Shown: one piece after another, positions 23,930 to 44,811 of the stretch
How positions within the stretch are numbered: position 1 is the first letter of the stretch
How the letters are laid out: the number at the start of each line of letters is the position of its first letter
Assembly: GCF_964340395.1 (NCBI RefSeq)
Contig: NC_135569.1
Span: 15,798,519 to 15,862,518 of the forward strand
Source of the DNA: Glandiceps talaboti
Taxonomy: Eukaryota; Hemichordata; Enteropneusta; Spengelidae
Reading direction: 5' to 3'
DNA: 64,000 nucleotides
The notes under the pieces: model-generated
Seen by the model: only the letters and a program-made list of their open reading frames with translations
The model's database searches: none
What the model was told of the DNA's origin: nothing
Program-made: the position numbers and the translations under genes

Positions 23930-24730
23930 CTTAATTTGGTTTTGAGACACATATATTTGATTACTATATCATGGGTATAACTGAAGCGGTGACATTATTT
24001 TGTGTTGTAATTTATGAATTTTCTGACCATCACAAAACGAAAAATAAATTTGGTACACATTGTTGGTTATCATGTGGTTATTAGCTATATTTGTAATATT
24101 GTAAACAAACTTATCTTTTTCATCATCTTCAAAGAAGAATGTCTTTACGGAAATAACTCTTAAATTTGTAACATGAATGAAAAAAATATGCGCTGCAGAG
24201 CAAAATACACGGGTTTTAATTTTGTATGATTAGCATTTTAATGAAAGAAATATTTCGATTCAACTTTGTATTTCTTGAAAAAAAAATAACTAACTAGATT
24301 TTGCGAAAACTTTAACCCTAATTAGAAGTGGCACAGTCAGTATTTCTAGAAACAATCTATTTTAAGTTTACATTTAGTTAACTAGTTTTTGCGAAAGTTG
24401 TTAATTTTAGAATGGGAACCCTAATTAGAAGTGGCACAGTCTGTATTTTTAGGAACAACCTATTTTAAGTTTACATTTGGTTTACTAGTTTTGGGGTAAC
24501 TTTAGTATGGGACCCTAAATAGAAGTGGTGTTCTGTGGTTATAGGCAATTATGGTTTTCAAGTTTGTGTTTCGTAAATAGTCTAATATAAACATCAATGA
24601 TTTTTCATTTGAACATGGCAAAATACAATTGTTTCGGTTGTGAAAGAAATGTGTATACCGGAGGTGGCTGAATTTATAGGAATCTGGGTACCCGAGAACA
24701 ACTTTGTGTACATGACTATGTATGACGTAT
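23930..24730. other. non-genic stretch with a short tandem repeat
   Basis: Two to three imperfect copies of about 115 bp at 24290-24530 share 'aaccctaattagaagtggca' and 'caacctattttaagtttaca'. No exon recognised. Confidence 0.5.
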
Positions 24731-25372
24731 CTATTCAAATTTGTTTGTCGATAAATTTTGATTTGTATTTTTTATTCGTAGATAAATTTTGATATGTATT
24801 TTGTATTTGTATTTTGCGTTCTTAATGTTTTCGAAAATGGGGAATATTACAGTCTGTGCCACTTGAACAACCAATGACAAATTTTCCTCCTGACGAAACC
24901 GTCTAAATCCTAACCTGTCAACCCGGGCCGCCACCCTCCCGCCAAAAAAGGTACCGCGCCGAAATTGCCACCATGGCCCCCATTCCCATACAACGGGCCC
25001 AAATGCAGCAGAAAGAACAAACATTGCAAACCGACTTATCTCATATACCATCCGTCGACGTTCTCGCAGGGACCAAACCATGATAAATTGACGAACCAAT
25101 ACGCAAACCATTGACTTCCATTCTCGAACAGTCTCTATTAAACGGCGAACAAACATCTGAAGCAAACACAGCATCCATACGGTGATACACATTGCAATTT
25201 TTCCTTCCAACTTCCTCTTTTCGACCAGTGAGCGAAGTAGACAGCATACAGCATCCAGGACCCATACCAAACATCGGAATATTCTTCTATCATCCACTCT
25301 CAGCAGTACAAGGCTTCGGACATATACTATGACGACATAGACCAGGGTGAGCAGCACAATACCAGTATCCAT
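24731..25372 (-). CDS. candidate membrane protein, unknown family
   Basis: A 213-codon frame in a GC-richer island. The N-terminus is strongly hydrophobic (residues 4-24), and further hydrophobic stretches lie near 33-48, 60-78, 88-100 and 114-128, with Arg-rich loops between. The start has a strong context (AAG-ATG-G) and sits about 30 bases after an expected initiation site set by TATATAAA. The last ~40 codons are AT-rich and Lys/Asn-rich and look non-coding, so an intron donor inside the frame is possible (CAG|GTTAGG near 24915). A second minus-strand frame (25041-25274) with six cysteines overlaps it. Not recognised; a chance frame remains possible. Confidence 0.35.
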   Translation of the reverse strand: MDTGIVLLTLVYVVIVYVRSLVLLRVDDRRIFRCLVWVLDAVCCLLRSLVEKRKLEGKIAMCITVWMLCLLQMFVRRLIETVREWKSMVCVLVRQFIMVWSLRERRRMVYEISRFAMFVLSAAFGPVVWEWGPWWQFRRGTFFGGRVAARVDRLGFRRFRQEENLSLVVQVAQTVIFPIFENIKNAKYKYKIHIKIYLRIKNTNQNLSTNKFE

Positions 25373-25428
25373 CTTTGTTTATCGTTTGCTGGAGTCGCAA
25401 AGACAGTTTGAAAATGTATCACGCGTCA

Positions 25429-25483
25429 TTTATATACCCAACCCAAGATGTTAGATTCCTGTCGAGAACCATGAACCAATCAG
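25429..25483 (-). promoter_or_regulatory. TATA and CCAAT boxes for the minus-strand ORF at 25372
   Basis: Read on the minus strand, TATATAAA (25436-25429) lies 56 bases before the ATG. An inverted CCAAT box (CCAATCAG on the plus strand, 25476-25483) lies about 40 bases further upstream. These positions fit a normal RNA polymerase II core promoter. Confidence 0.45.
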
Positions 25484-25998
25484 ACCTCGAGGATCAAAAT
25501 TTTCCTCTACCCCTCCAGGTGCACTTTAAAGGTGGTGGCAGGGAAAACTATTGTGTTTGTAAGACTAGTTAGGTGTTGTTTGTTTCAAATTGGTCAATCA
25601 CTTGACAGGGAGTACACGTGTTACATTTGACAGACAACCAATCAAAAGTCCGGAGTTGATTTCTCCACATTCTTTTATTTTAGAGCTGCAGGAATACAAA
25701 CTTATGTAACGTGCACAGGGGGTGAACACTGTGTAATGAAGGTATAGACTAGCGTTCCTCGCTAAATGCGTGCAATGACGGATAAGCACCGGTATTGTTG
25801 ATGAATTATGAATGTATGTGTCGACCCCCGTTTGAATGAAAGTGTAATGTATAAAATTATGTGAAAACCAGGACGTGGTGACGGGGGCTATTGTCTTGGA
25901 ATAATAAGGTGTTGTATTTTGTTACCAATTACTCAACTCGTTGACATATAGTTTATTTATTTATTTCACGGAAGGCCGGCATTTACAGGCTCCTAAAA

Positions 25999-26934
25999 AT
26001 GCAAAATTCAAGAATACAAAACACACAAGCATATCAAACAAACAAAACTAACTTAATGCACATTAAAAACACATTTTTCGATTACTTATTCTCTAAGTAT
26101 GTCAGCCATTTCATGATGAACGAAAAAGTCATAGTCAAATACAGCTGCAAGTCTTGCACAGTCAACCAGTTCAATTCTGATAGAAATCTTTTAAACAGTT
26201 CATGTTCTTTCCTACATTGCAATGTCAGATCCCTTACAAAAAACTTTGATAGCTTTGTTAACTTTCTAAGCATGTTAGATGAAAATTTTCTTTTTATAGC
26301 TCTAACGGAAACATGGTTACATCCCGATTCAAATTGCTGTCTTTATGATTTGCCTTCCTATACTTTCGTTACTTGTAATCGTGAAGCCTCACAAGGTGGT
26401 GGAGTCGCTCTGTATTTTCACAACTCGTTGTCCTTCTCTCGCATTAACACATGTAAAATTAATCACTGCGAATCCATCTTTGAGGAAACTATGATCAACA
26501 ACAAAAAGATTGTTATAGGCGTTATCTACAGAAGACCCAACACACCTTTTAATGAATTCATTGACAGTTTAGAAGCATGCCTTGATCAGGTGTCAGTGAA
26601 CGGGCGTGATTGTATTCTCCTTGGCGATATGAATATTGACACATCTTTAGATAGCCCACCCGTTACTCATTACAATACTCTCCTGAATACATACAATATG
26701 ACACAATTAATTAACACCCCTACCAGAGTTACTAACACCTCACACACGGTAATAGATCACCTGGTGACAAATATTACTGACCACTTTATTGAGTCCGGTA
26801 CAATTGAAACAGACATTTCAGACCACTATCCAATTTTCGGAATTATTAAAAGTCTGCATCACGTTTTTGAAAACAGTACCAAAACACACACGACACCTAC
26901 GATTTCAGGAATTACAACAAAGAGGCCTTCTTAG
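25999..26934 (+). pseudogene. LINE endonuclease part (APE-type), frame 1
   Basis: Residues from about 72 carry the apurinic-endonuclease motifs in order: H-C-N-V-R-S-L, L-T-E-T-W-L (catalytic Glu), G-G-G-V-A-L-Y, G-D-M-N-I-D (Asp/Asn pair) and S-D-H-Y-P (catalytic His, about 274). All key residues are present. The frame then runs into a stop, while the expected continuation (Y-D-F-R-N-Y-N-K-E-A-F) is found in frame 3 from about 26883. The first ~70 codons are not typical of the domain. Confidence 0.85.
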
Positions 26935-27470
26935 CTGACCTAAGCAATGTATCCTGGCAACCAGTCCACATGTGCGAAGATCCGTCTGAAGCATACAATA
27001 TTTTTAATGATTTATTTCATACTGTTATCAGAAGACACCTTCGAATAAAAACATTTACAAGAACACAAAAGTCAATTAAAAGACCCTGGATCACAAAGGG
27101 CTTATTTACATCCATACATACAAAACATAAACTTTTCTCGAAAATGAAAAATCACCCAAGGAATAACCAAATTAAAAATAAGTATACTAGGTACAGGAAT
27201 ACATTGACGAAGCTCCTTAGGTTGGCTAAGAAAAACTACTACACCAATAAAATTTCAAATGCCTCTGGCAACACCAACAAAACTTGGCTTATTATTAAAG
27301 AGATGTTGAACAAAACACATACCAAATGTACTCCCGATAAATTAACTACAAACAACCCTAGAAACACATGCTTAACAGATACAAGAGATATTGCTCAAGC
27401 ATTCAATAATTATTTCACTGGTATTGGGCCCAATCTTGCTCAAAAGATTACAAAGACTTTAGACAATACC
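26883..27470 (+). pseudogene. LINE linker region, frame 3
   Basis: Encodes the segment between endonuclease and reverse transcriptase. It includes F-L-A-D-L-S-N-V-S-W, the basic R-P-W-I-T-K-G-L motif and Y-F-T-G-I-G-P-N-L-A. Near 27460 the family sequence passes to frame 2 (Y-L-D-G-N-Y-L-N-S-F). Confidence 0.8.
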
Positions 27471-27481
27471 TGGATGGGAAC

Positions 27482-29041
27482 TACCTCAACTCCTTTTTCT
27501 TTCACCCCGTGTCTGAAGAAGACGTCCTTGGAGAAATATTCAAGCTTGATCCCCGCAAAGCTACCGGTCAGGACACAATTAATCCCCTCTTAGTTATACA
27601 CGCTGCTCACATTATTGCATGCCCTCTCACACATATAATTAACTGTTCTCTCAACAATGGTATTTTTCCAAGTCTACTTAAGATTGCCAAGGTAATACCT
27701 ATTTATAAAAAAGGTTCGCCATGCGATGTTGGCAATTATCGCCCCATTTCAATTTTGCCCGTAATCAGTAAAGTGTTTGAATCTATTGTCAATCATCAAC
27801 TTGTTAAATATCTTGAAAAATACAACATCCTCATCAAAACTCAGTTTGGTTTCAGGAAAAAACACAATACTAAGCTTGCCCTGGTTGACCTGATCACTGG
27901 TATTGCTAATAAGCTGGACAATGGATATCTGACATGTGGTATATTCATTGATTTGCGGAAAGCCTTTGACACAATAGACCATAGTATTCTTCTACAGAAA
28001 CTGAGTCACTATGGTGTCAGAGGCTTGCCTTTACTTTGGTTTAAAAGTTATCTCTCCCAGCGTAAGCAGTGTGTCTGTATAAATAATGTTACCTCGCCAT
28101 ATAGCGAAATACAATGTGGAGTACCACAAGGCTCAATTTTAGGCCCCCTTCTCTTTCTGATTTACATCAATGATATTGTGAACGCTACTGATGCATTTGA
28201 ATTTCGATTATTTGCCGACGACACAAACTTGTTTCAATTTATCAACAATCCCTCAAATATAATTCAGCTTGATCAACTCCATTTCGACTTCAGGAAAGTC
28301 TGTGACCGGTGCAACGCCAATAGGCTCACTATCAATGTAGAAAAAACTAATTTCATGATTATTAAGACTTCGCAAAGATTGGTGAAAACGGAGGGAAGTC
28401 TGGGCATCAATCGCTCACAAATTTCACAAGTAACGTCAACCAATTATCTTGGCGTGTGTTTAGATCAAAATATGCTTTGGACATCACACATCGAAAAAGT
28501 TAGGAAAGCAATTTCTCCAATTATTGGCATAATTTCCAAATTTCGCTATTACGTACCTAAATCTACTCTTCTTCTGCTGTATAACTCTATGATCTTGCCC
28601 CACATCTCATATTGTATAGAGATATGGGGCAATACATACAATACATTTCTCAAGCCTATCTTAAACCTTCAAAAGAAAGTTATTCGCTTTATAACTTTTT
28701 CAAATATTGATGCTCCCTCCTCCCCTCTTTTTCAGCAACTAGGAATTCTAAGTGTCCACCAGCAATGCAAATTTAATACTTCTTTATTTATTTTTGATTT
28801 GAAGGCCGGTCACTTCCCGCAAACAGTTAACGACTATTTCAACACACCACCAAATACGTATCACACTCGGAATACAACGAGAGATAACTTTTACATTCCA
28901 AAAGTAAATCTTACTTTGACGCAACACAATTTTCAGTATGCAGCTGCAAAACATTGGAACTCCTTACCTGAAGAATTGAAAAAAATACAATCCAGGACTA
29001 CTTTTAAATCTCAGTTAAAACAGTATTTGTTACAAAATTAA
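27482..29041 (+). pseudogene. LINE reverse transcriptase and C-terminal part, frame 2
   Basis: Contains the reverse transcriptase blocks: N-Y-R-P-I-S-I-L, F-I-D-L-R-K-A-F-D (first catalytic Asp), G-V-P-Q-G-S-I-L-G-P, and F-A-D-D (catalytic pair, nt ~28211). Then come Y-L-G-V and a C-terminal domain that ends in a basic helix. Intact from here to the stop at 29039-29041. Confidence 0.9.
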
Positions 29042-29198
29042 TTCAGCTTTTTCTACCTTACATTGCATTTAATGCCAGTTGTTATATTTTTTTTTGATGA
29101 GAACGCGTTTTGTTTTGTTTGTTTTTTGTTTGTTTTTGTTTTAATTTCAAATGTTTTTGTTTTTGCTTTGATTATTTTGTTTCATCAATTGTAGTATG

Positions 29199-29242
29199 GG
29201 CCACAAACTTGACTAGTTTGTTTCAAACTATTTCTGTGGTCC
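29199..29242 (+). other. 3' UTR hairpin of the LINE
   Basis: An imperfect stem pairs GGCCACA and ACTAGTTTG with CAAACTA and TGTGGTCC around a short loop. 3' stem-loops recognised by the reverse transcriptase are known for related LINE clades; that role is inferred here. Confidence 0.35.
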
Positions 29243-29346
29243 AGCCATAAACTCTGTATTCATCCATCAGTTTAATTGTAATATTTATTCCACTGTCTTT
29301 TGTACTTTCTCTCTTGTTATGTTGATATGATTTTGAGTTTGTGGCA

Positions 29347-29352
29347 AATAAA
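29347..29352 (+). terminator. AATAAA, possible 3' end signal of the LINE
   Basis: A hexamer about 300 bases after the ORF2 stop. No flanking target duplication could be defined, so the element's 3' end is uncertain. Confidence 0.3.
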
Positions 29353-29459
29353 ATACTATATCTAAAATACATTATGAGGCAAATATATAAAATCAATATT
29401 GTCAGGTGGACAATCTGGAAAATTAAATTTGATAAATTAAAGTCAATATTCAAAATACT

Positions 29460-30380
29460 ACAACAAAGACCACTATACGTTGTTATACATGTACATCTGT
29501 GAACGGCACAGTGTTTAAAAACATTAAATTTACTGGCATCAGGTTTGTAAACTTTCTAGTTCTCCGATCCGGCATCTGTGGAACTTTAAAATGTAACTTG
29601 AAAAGCATATATGGACTATCATAAACATTACTTACACACTTGTAAAAAATACCATGTCTAAACCATCCTCCGTCGCGCTGAGAGGGGATTGGCAAATCGA
29701 AAAAACTTGCATAATGTGCATATTGTGTCGGTTAAAAATTATTCCGTTTAATGAATTTTCCAGAACCCTTTCAATGCTAGCCTGTGGTTTATTTTGGCAA
29801 GGTTACCAAATGATTGAGCCCTATTCCAGAATACTCCCCATGGGTGATCAAGGGATGCTGTTCCTGCGCCAAACCACAATTGAATGGGGTTGGCTAAGTA
29901 TCTCCAAGTATAGATTACGATCCAACCTCTCCTTGCAAATCCCACACTTATAAAGAAATCTCTTATTATGTATGAACACTGAAGTCGATTACCACTGTTA
30001 TTTTATACTAGTGTATCATACATTTGTACATCTCCAGAATACGGAAAGTATGCCATATAACTACACAAATAAAAATCAGCGACAACGTTTTTTTTTGTGA
30101 GCTTGAAGGGAAGAGGGAACTGGGAAACAATTTGTACAAAATATTTTCTCATCAGCCCCCACCCCTTCCCTGAGTGCTGTTCGTTCCCTCGGTTTGTATT
30201 GGCGCGGAAATGTAATTCAGGCCAGATATACTCTCTGTCTAAAATAGGTGGAACAACATTATCCTAATGCTAGTGATAGTCAACTCCTTGCACCGGGCGA
30301 TCGAGTTGTTTATGTTTCACCCACAGGGTGCAGCGAGTATGTAATTGATTGATCGGTCGATCGATTGATTGATTCATTTA
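29460..30380. other. non-genic stretch between the LINE and AP2M1
   Basis: No exon supported. 29650-29950 has a distinct, GC-richer composition and could be a dispersed repeat. No landmark identifies it. Confidence 0.35.
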
Positions 30381-30387
30381 ATATTTG

Positions 30388-30391
30388 TTTG

Positions 30392-30460
<69 letters not shown>

Positions 30461-30465
30461 CTGAC

Positions 30466-30542
<77 letters not shown>

Positions 30543-30545
30543 GAT
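30388..30545. repeat. (ATTG)n microsatellite
   Basis: About 38 tetranucleotide copies with one GACTGACTG interruption near 30460. Confidence 0.95.
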
Positions 30546-31174
30546 TAATTTTGTGGGGAAATAAAACTTATTTTGTGTGGTAATGATATTGATCAACTAA
30601 CTGGCTGATTTTTATGGTGTTTTAAAACTGTTTTCCCTTTTTTGCCCCGGGGCTATTTTTCTCTCTTCCAGCTGTATCTCAGACCACTGAATTAAGTCTG
30701 AGGCTATATATAATTCTCTCTGTATTGTATTGGCTAAATAAAGACATCTTGTCCATTCTTCTCCTCTAGTATCTAAAATTAAAACACCCCTTATCTAGCA
30801 TGGATCAGTTACTGCCAAAGTTTGCATTATGTCTTATCTTCTGGGAGATTATCACACCAGACAAATATAAAAGAGAGTCTAGCGTGTGAGTGATTGACTG
30901 TAGATGGGATATAGTTCACTGCATAGGAGTATGCATACCAAACCATAGTCATGGTAGTACTACATACTATATACGACTATAATGCAATAAAATAGATATT
31001 TGTTCAATTTCCTCTGTATTGTATCTGTTTTTTAAGGGTAATTTTGTTAGTCACTAGATTCTTCTATGGAGTAGACTGTTGACAGTCGTTCGTGCTTTTT
31101 TTGCTACGTTTTATCTAAAACTAAAGTCGGTAAATCTGTCGATGAGGGCGCAGTCAGGAAAAAAAAAGATCGAG

Positions 31175-31251
31175 GTCACGTGATGTGTCAATGCTGATTT
31201 ATGCACCCATCATTCACTGCGGTGCTAGACAGGAAAATGGCCGCCATGTTG
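31175..31251 (+). promoter_or_regulatory. AP2M1: AP2M1 promoter and initiator region
   Basis: GTCACGTGAT (31175-31184) is an E-box of the USF/TFE/CLEAR type. GCCGCCATGTTG (31240-31251) is the exact complement of the YY1 motif CAACATGGCGGC, which in animals commonly sits just downstream of the start of housekeeping genes. There is no TATA box between them, as expected for such a promoter. Confidence 0.55.
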
Positions 31252-31252
31252 G
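31200..31252 (+). other. AP2M1: AP2M1 non-coding first exon (3' part)
   Basis: A strong donor, GTAAGT, follows at 31253. The matching acceptor is TTATTACAG at 32541-32549. Spliced together, a short upstream frame (ATG at 31237, inside and beside the YY1 motif) would read seven codons and stop in the next exon before the true start. The 5' end of this exon is approximate. Confidence 0.5.
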
Positions 31253-32603
31253 GTAAGTAGAGGCGTTGTCGCGACGATTTATCTTACTTTCCCTGATTTG
31301 CTTGCCCCTCAAAGACTGGATTATACACATAACGTCATTGTTTTGCTTAAAATTCTCATAGTGGTTTATTACTACCAATTTTTGTGATATGATCGCCTGT
31401 TATTCTAGCCACTTCCGGCAGCACCTCGCCGGGAAAGTGGGAGGAAGCCATGTACACTCTACTCGTGGCCCTCCACACACATTCATTGATTCTACAGGCA
31501 TTTTTAGCGATTAAATCGTTGTACCTAATCACAATTTTAGCCGCATTTCATTCTACGTTTAACACCTTGCTATTGTAGATGGAGATCAGCTTGTCTTAAA
31601 ATGTAGAATTATCGTGTAATATATTTATCTTCGCAAGGATAAAATCAATGTATTTACTACATAGTATATAGTACAGTACTTGTATGTGGCCCCTTCCATT
31701 TCATTTACGCTTACGTTAGCCGCAAGATATAGTCACCGTGTTCGATCTTTGATTCAGTCACGGAAGTGGGCGTATGTGGCGAATGCTATGAAGGCTGTTT
31801 TTAATGCCAAGTAGATGATTTTTAACTTGTTTTACTCGACACAGTTTGATTAATGTGTGTTATTTGACATTTATTCACCTGTCAACAATAATTAGCATTG
31901 ATTTTTCAAGTCGTTCATATCTCAAGTTAGTGTGAGTCAGGTCTGGTTTGTGTATCTTCACACAAACAGCCAATACCTTACAATGTATTTCTTCAAGTGA
32001 GTATTATAGTCATGAACAGACACATGCAAAGTGTGATATAAAGGTCATGTGTGTACAGATGGATATGATTCAAATGACAAACACCAATATTCGTGAGGAC
32101 TCTCATTCATTCAAATTAAGGCAAAAACAGGTCTTTTGACTGACCTGTACAGTTCAAAAAATTGATTTACAATCATTGGAGAGGTTGTCATTGAAGATTT
32201 TCAGAGAAGTAAGCTTATATATATTGACAATTTGTCATTTTATTGTGGTAGAAATTGTACAATAATGAAGATTAGTGCTATTTGTGTTCATTTGCAAAGT
32301 TAAAACCACAACTACTAAATATACCTGACTCCATACTCTAATCACGGTTGCTCCAGACTATTAAAATCCATGAAATCATTTAACCATAGTCCTGCTACGT
32401 CCTGTCTTGTACATGGAGTTCACCTGAAGAGAGTTAAGATAACTTCCACTTTAGTTCATAACAATATATATCATTTTTTCCCACTGACATACTCTGCCAT
32501 AGTTCCTGTGCTGTTGTTATAAAAAAAATGACTAACTTTGTTATTACAGAGAGATGAGAATATCTTGATGATAGTGGTTATTGTCCGAGAATAAATTGTC
32601 AAG

Positions 32604-42481
<9,878 letters not shown>

Positions 42482-42570
42482 GAGTGACCAAGCTTCCAAT
42501 GAGCAATTTTAATTGACGATTATTAATTAATTAATTAATTAATTAACAGATTGATTAATGATTATTTCCC

Positions 42571-42576
42571 ATTAAA
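42571..42576 (+). terminator. AP2M1: possible AP2M1 poly(A) signal ATTAAA
   Basis: The first usable hexamer, 90 bases after the stop, followed by a GT-rich stretch. The mRNA may continue further; AATAAA motifs occur later in the flank. Confidence 0.3.
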
Positions 42577-43244
42577 TTGAATGAATTTTTGAGTTTTGAG
42601 TCATAGAGCCCTCAAGAGTTTCCACTCTGTTAAAGTACGTTTGATTGAATGGTTTATCATAGCAAAGACCTGTATCATACTTTACCAAATTTTGTTAAAC
42701 GCCAAAGAAAAACTTCACCTTTTTCCTGTGTTGTTTTATACCTGGTTTTGTTTGAAACCAATTAAGGGAAAAGATTATAACAAAATTGCATAACTTATGT
42801 CAGAGGGGAACCTAGACTGTAAGATACGTCATGTTGTTCAGCCTAAAGTATTATTGTCTGAATGTTGGCTGGTAGGAGTGGAATGACACATATCCTGCAA
42901 ACTCAACCTTGCACAGTGTCTCAGTGTCAAAATGTACCTATGCAGGGTAAGCTGAGGGCCTGACTTAAAATTCACAGTACACAATATTTGAGATGTTACA
43001 GTACATGCATTAACTTGATTAAGGAGTCCGTTTTGAAGGCATATATCTAAGGTGTCTTTGTAGGGCGACTTTGAATTCCATTTTACACTTGGTTGCTCTG
43101 CTATAGATATTAAACTCCATAATATGTGACCAAATCTTTGTTTTTTAAACATCTTAACACAATGTCTGTGGTGAACATGTTTGAAAGTGTGAAGCTGTAA
43201 TAGCATATACATATTTGCTAATTTCAGAATGTAGAATGACAGAG

Positions 43245-43510
43245 AACTCGGGTAGATTTTACTTACTTACCACCCTTAACAAAAACACTGGAAGGGAACC
43301 CTGGTAAAATGACAGATACCTCTGGTAGATTTTACCTACTTACTGCTGTTATCAAAACAGTGGTAGGGAACCCTGGTAAAATGTCTAGGAAACCCTGGTA
43401 GATTTTACCTACTTACCACCCTTATGAAACCACTTGTAGGAACACTGCTAATTATCTTGGAACGCAGGTATATTTTACCGACTTACCATCCGTATAAAAA
43501 ACACTGCATA
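43245..43510 (-). repeat. tandem array of the GTAAGTAGGTAAAA repeat (inverted)
   Basis: Four diverged units, each with 'ttttacctacttaccaccct' then 'gggaaccctggtaaaatg'. They are the reverse complement of the copies in the AP2M1 introns. Confidence 0.6.
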
Positions 43511-43519
43511 TGGTACATG

Positions 43520-44810
43520 TCGCATGCATGACTGTAATAATACAAATATTGTGTACTGATGAATCTGTGTATTAAGGAACATAATAACTTGACCCTGCCT
43601 AAATTATCACATGACAGTGATAACAAAAAATGTATAGATTAATACAATTGTCCTGGAAATTGATCAAATGACAAATGCAAAGTTTAAGTATCACCAAGAA
43701 TATGCACTATATATTTGGAGAAAAAAAATATCCTAAAGAATTTGAAAAATGCTTTGGAGTTATTATCCTTAATACATCAGCAAATATAAACATTCATTTA
43801 TTTTGAATTCTGTAGAATATTTTACTGAAAAACAGAAGTAGTGAAATCTTGCTTTTTTTTGTAGGAAAATTTGATAGATAATATTACAATATGTAGTAGT
43901 CCCTTTGGAGAGGATATCTGGTAGTTTGAATTTTAGTTTGACGTGTAGAAAGAGAGAACGGTGTTTTAGCGAGAACTGTATAAATGGGTCGTTCTCATTT
44001 CTAGTAATTTGATGGATCTTGATACTAGATCTGGATCGGTATGCACAAATATTATAAAAGTCATGATTTTGTGTCAACTGATACTACATATATCAGTTTG
44101 TACTGTGAGGTTTTTGTGAAATCAGGTAGTCGTGTGTGCTTCGATGTAAAACTGCAAATTCCTGAAATTGTGAAGGTATTGTAGCAAATGGGAAATAGGA
44201 AAATATAATCTTGTACAAGATGTGTGAAATTGTTGAAGCTTCGCTTTACATCAGCCCACGACCAGAATTTGCATGTGAATAATAAAAGATTTGTCATGTG
44301 ACCTGCTTTGTTATGTAAATTATTTGAATTGTAGGAAAAATGCCTGAGTATGATAGCTGTTGCTATGGTGACCAAAGGAAGGGTGCTGTTTCAAACAAAT
44401 CACTGATTTCTTATTACTCTCTTGCTGTTTGATGGTTACTATTGTAAAGAAATACTTTGTTAAAGTTTAACACGCAATGGGATGTCCCGAGATCATATTT
44501 GAAAGTGAACAGCGCCCTCCCAAGGTGTATAGGATTCAGTCATTAGGACAAGTATGCTAATTTTCAAAAGTATGATATTTTGAGTGTTTGTACTCTGTAG
44601 TGAATTCATTTCTAGATTATTGAGAGTACTAGTGATACTTTGCAATCCAGTTGGACAACAGACTAGAATAAGTGGACTGTAAACATATCCATTAACCTGT
44701 GGTTCAATAGTTTCAATTGGTCAAAAATGAAAGAACAAAACTGAAATTTGTTGTTACCTCCATTTGATATACAGAGTATTGCATTTCCTTATAGATTCTC
44801 TATTTTAAAC
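43520..44810. other. non-genic 3' flank of AP2M1
   Basis: AT-rich; no exon, tandem repeat or known element recognised. Confidence 0.5.
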
Positions 44811-44811
44811 T

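Larger units (their letters stand above)
25999..29041 (+). mobile_element. CR1/Jockey-like LINE, ORF2 with two frameshifts
   Basis: A non-LTR retrotransposon body in three successive frames: endonuclease, linker, then reverse transcriptase and the C-terminal domain. No ORF1, RNase H, integrase or LTR is visible, so the copy is 5'-truncated or its ORF1 is lost. The C-terminal 'W-N-S-L-P-E-E-L' segment is typical of the CR1/L2/Jockey group. Frames change near 26875-26890 and 27455-27475. Each change fits loss of one base, so this copy is inactive unless these are sequence errors. Confidence 0.9.
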
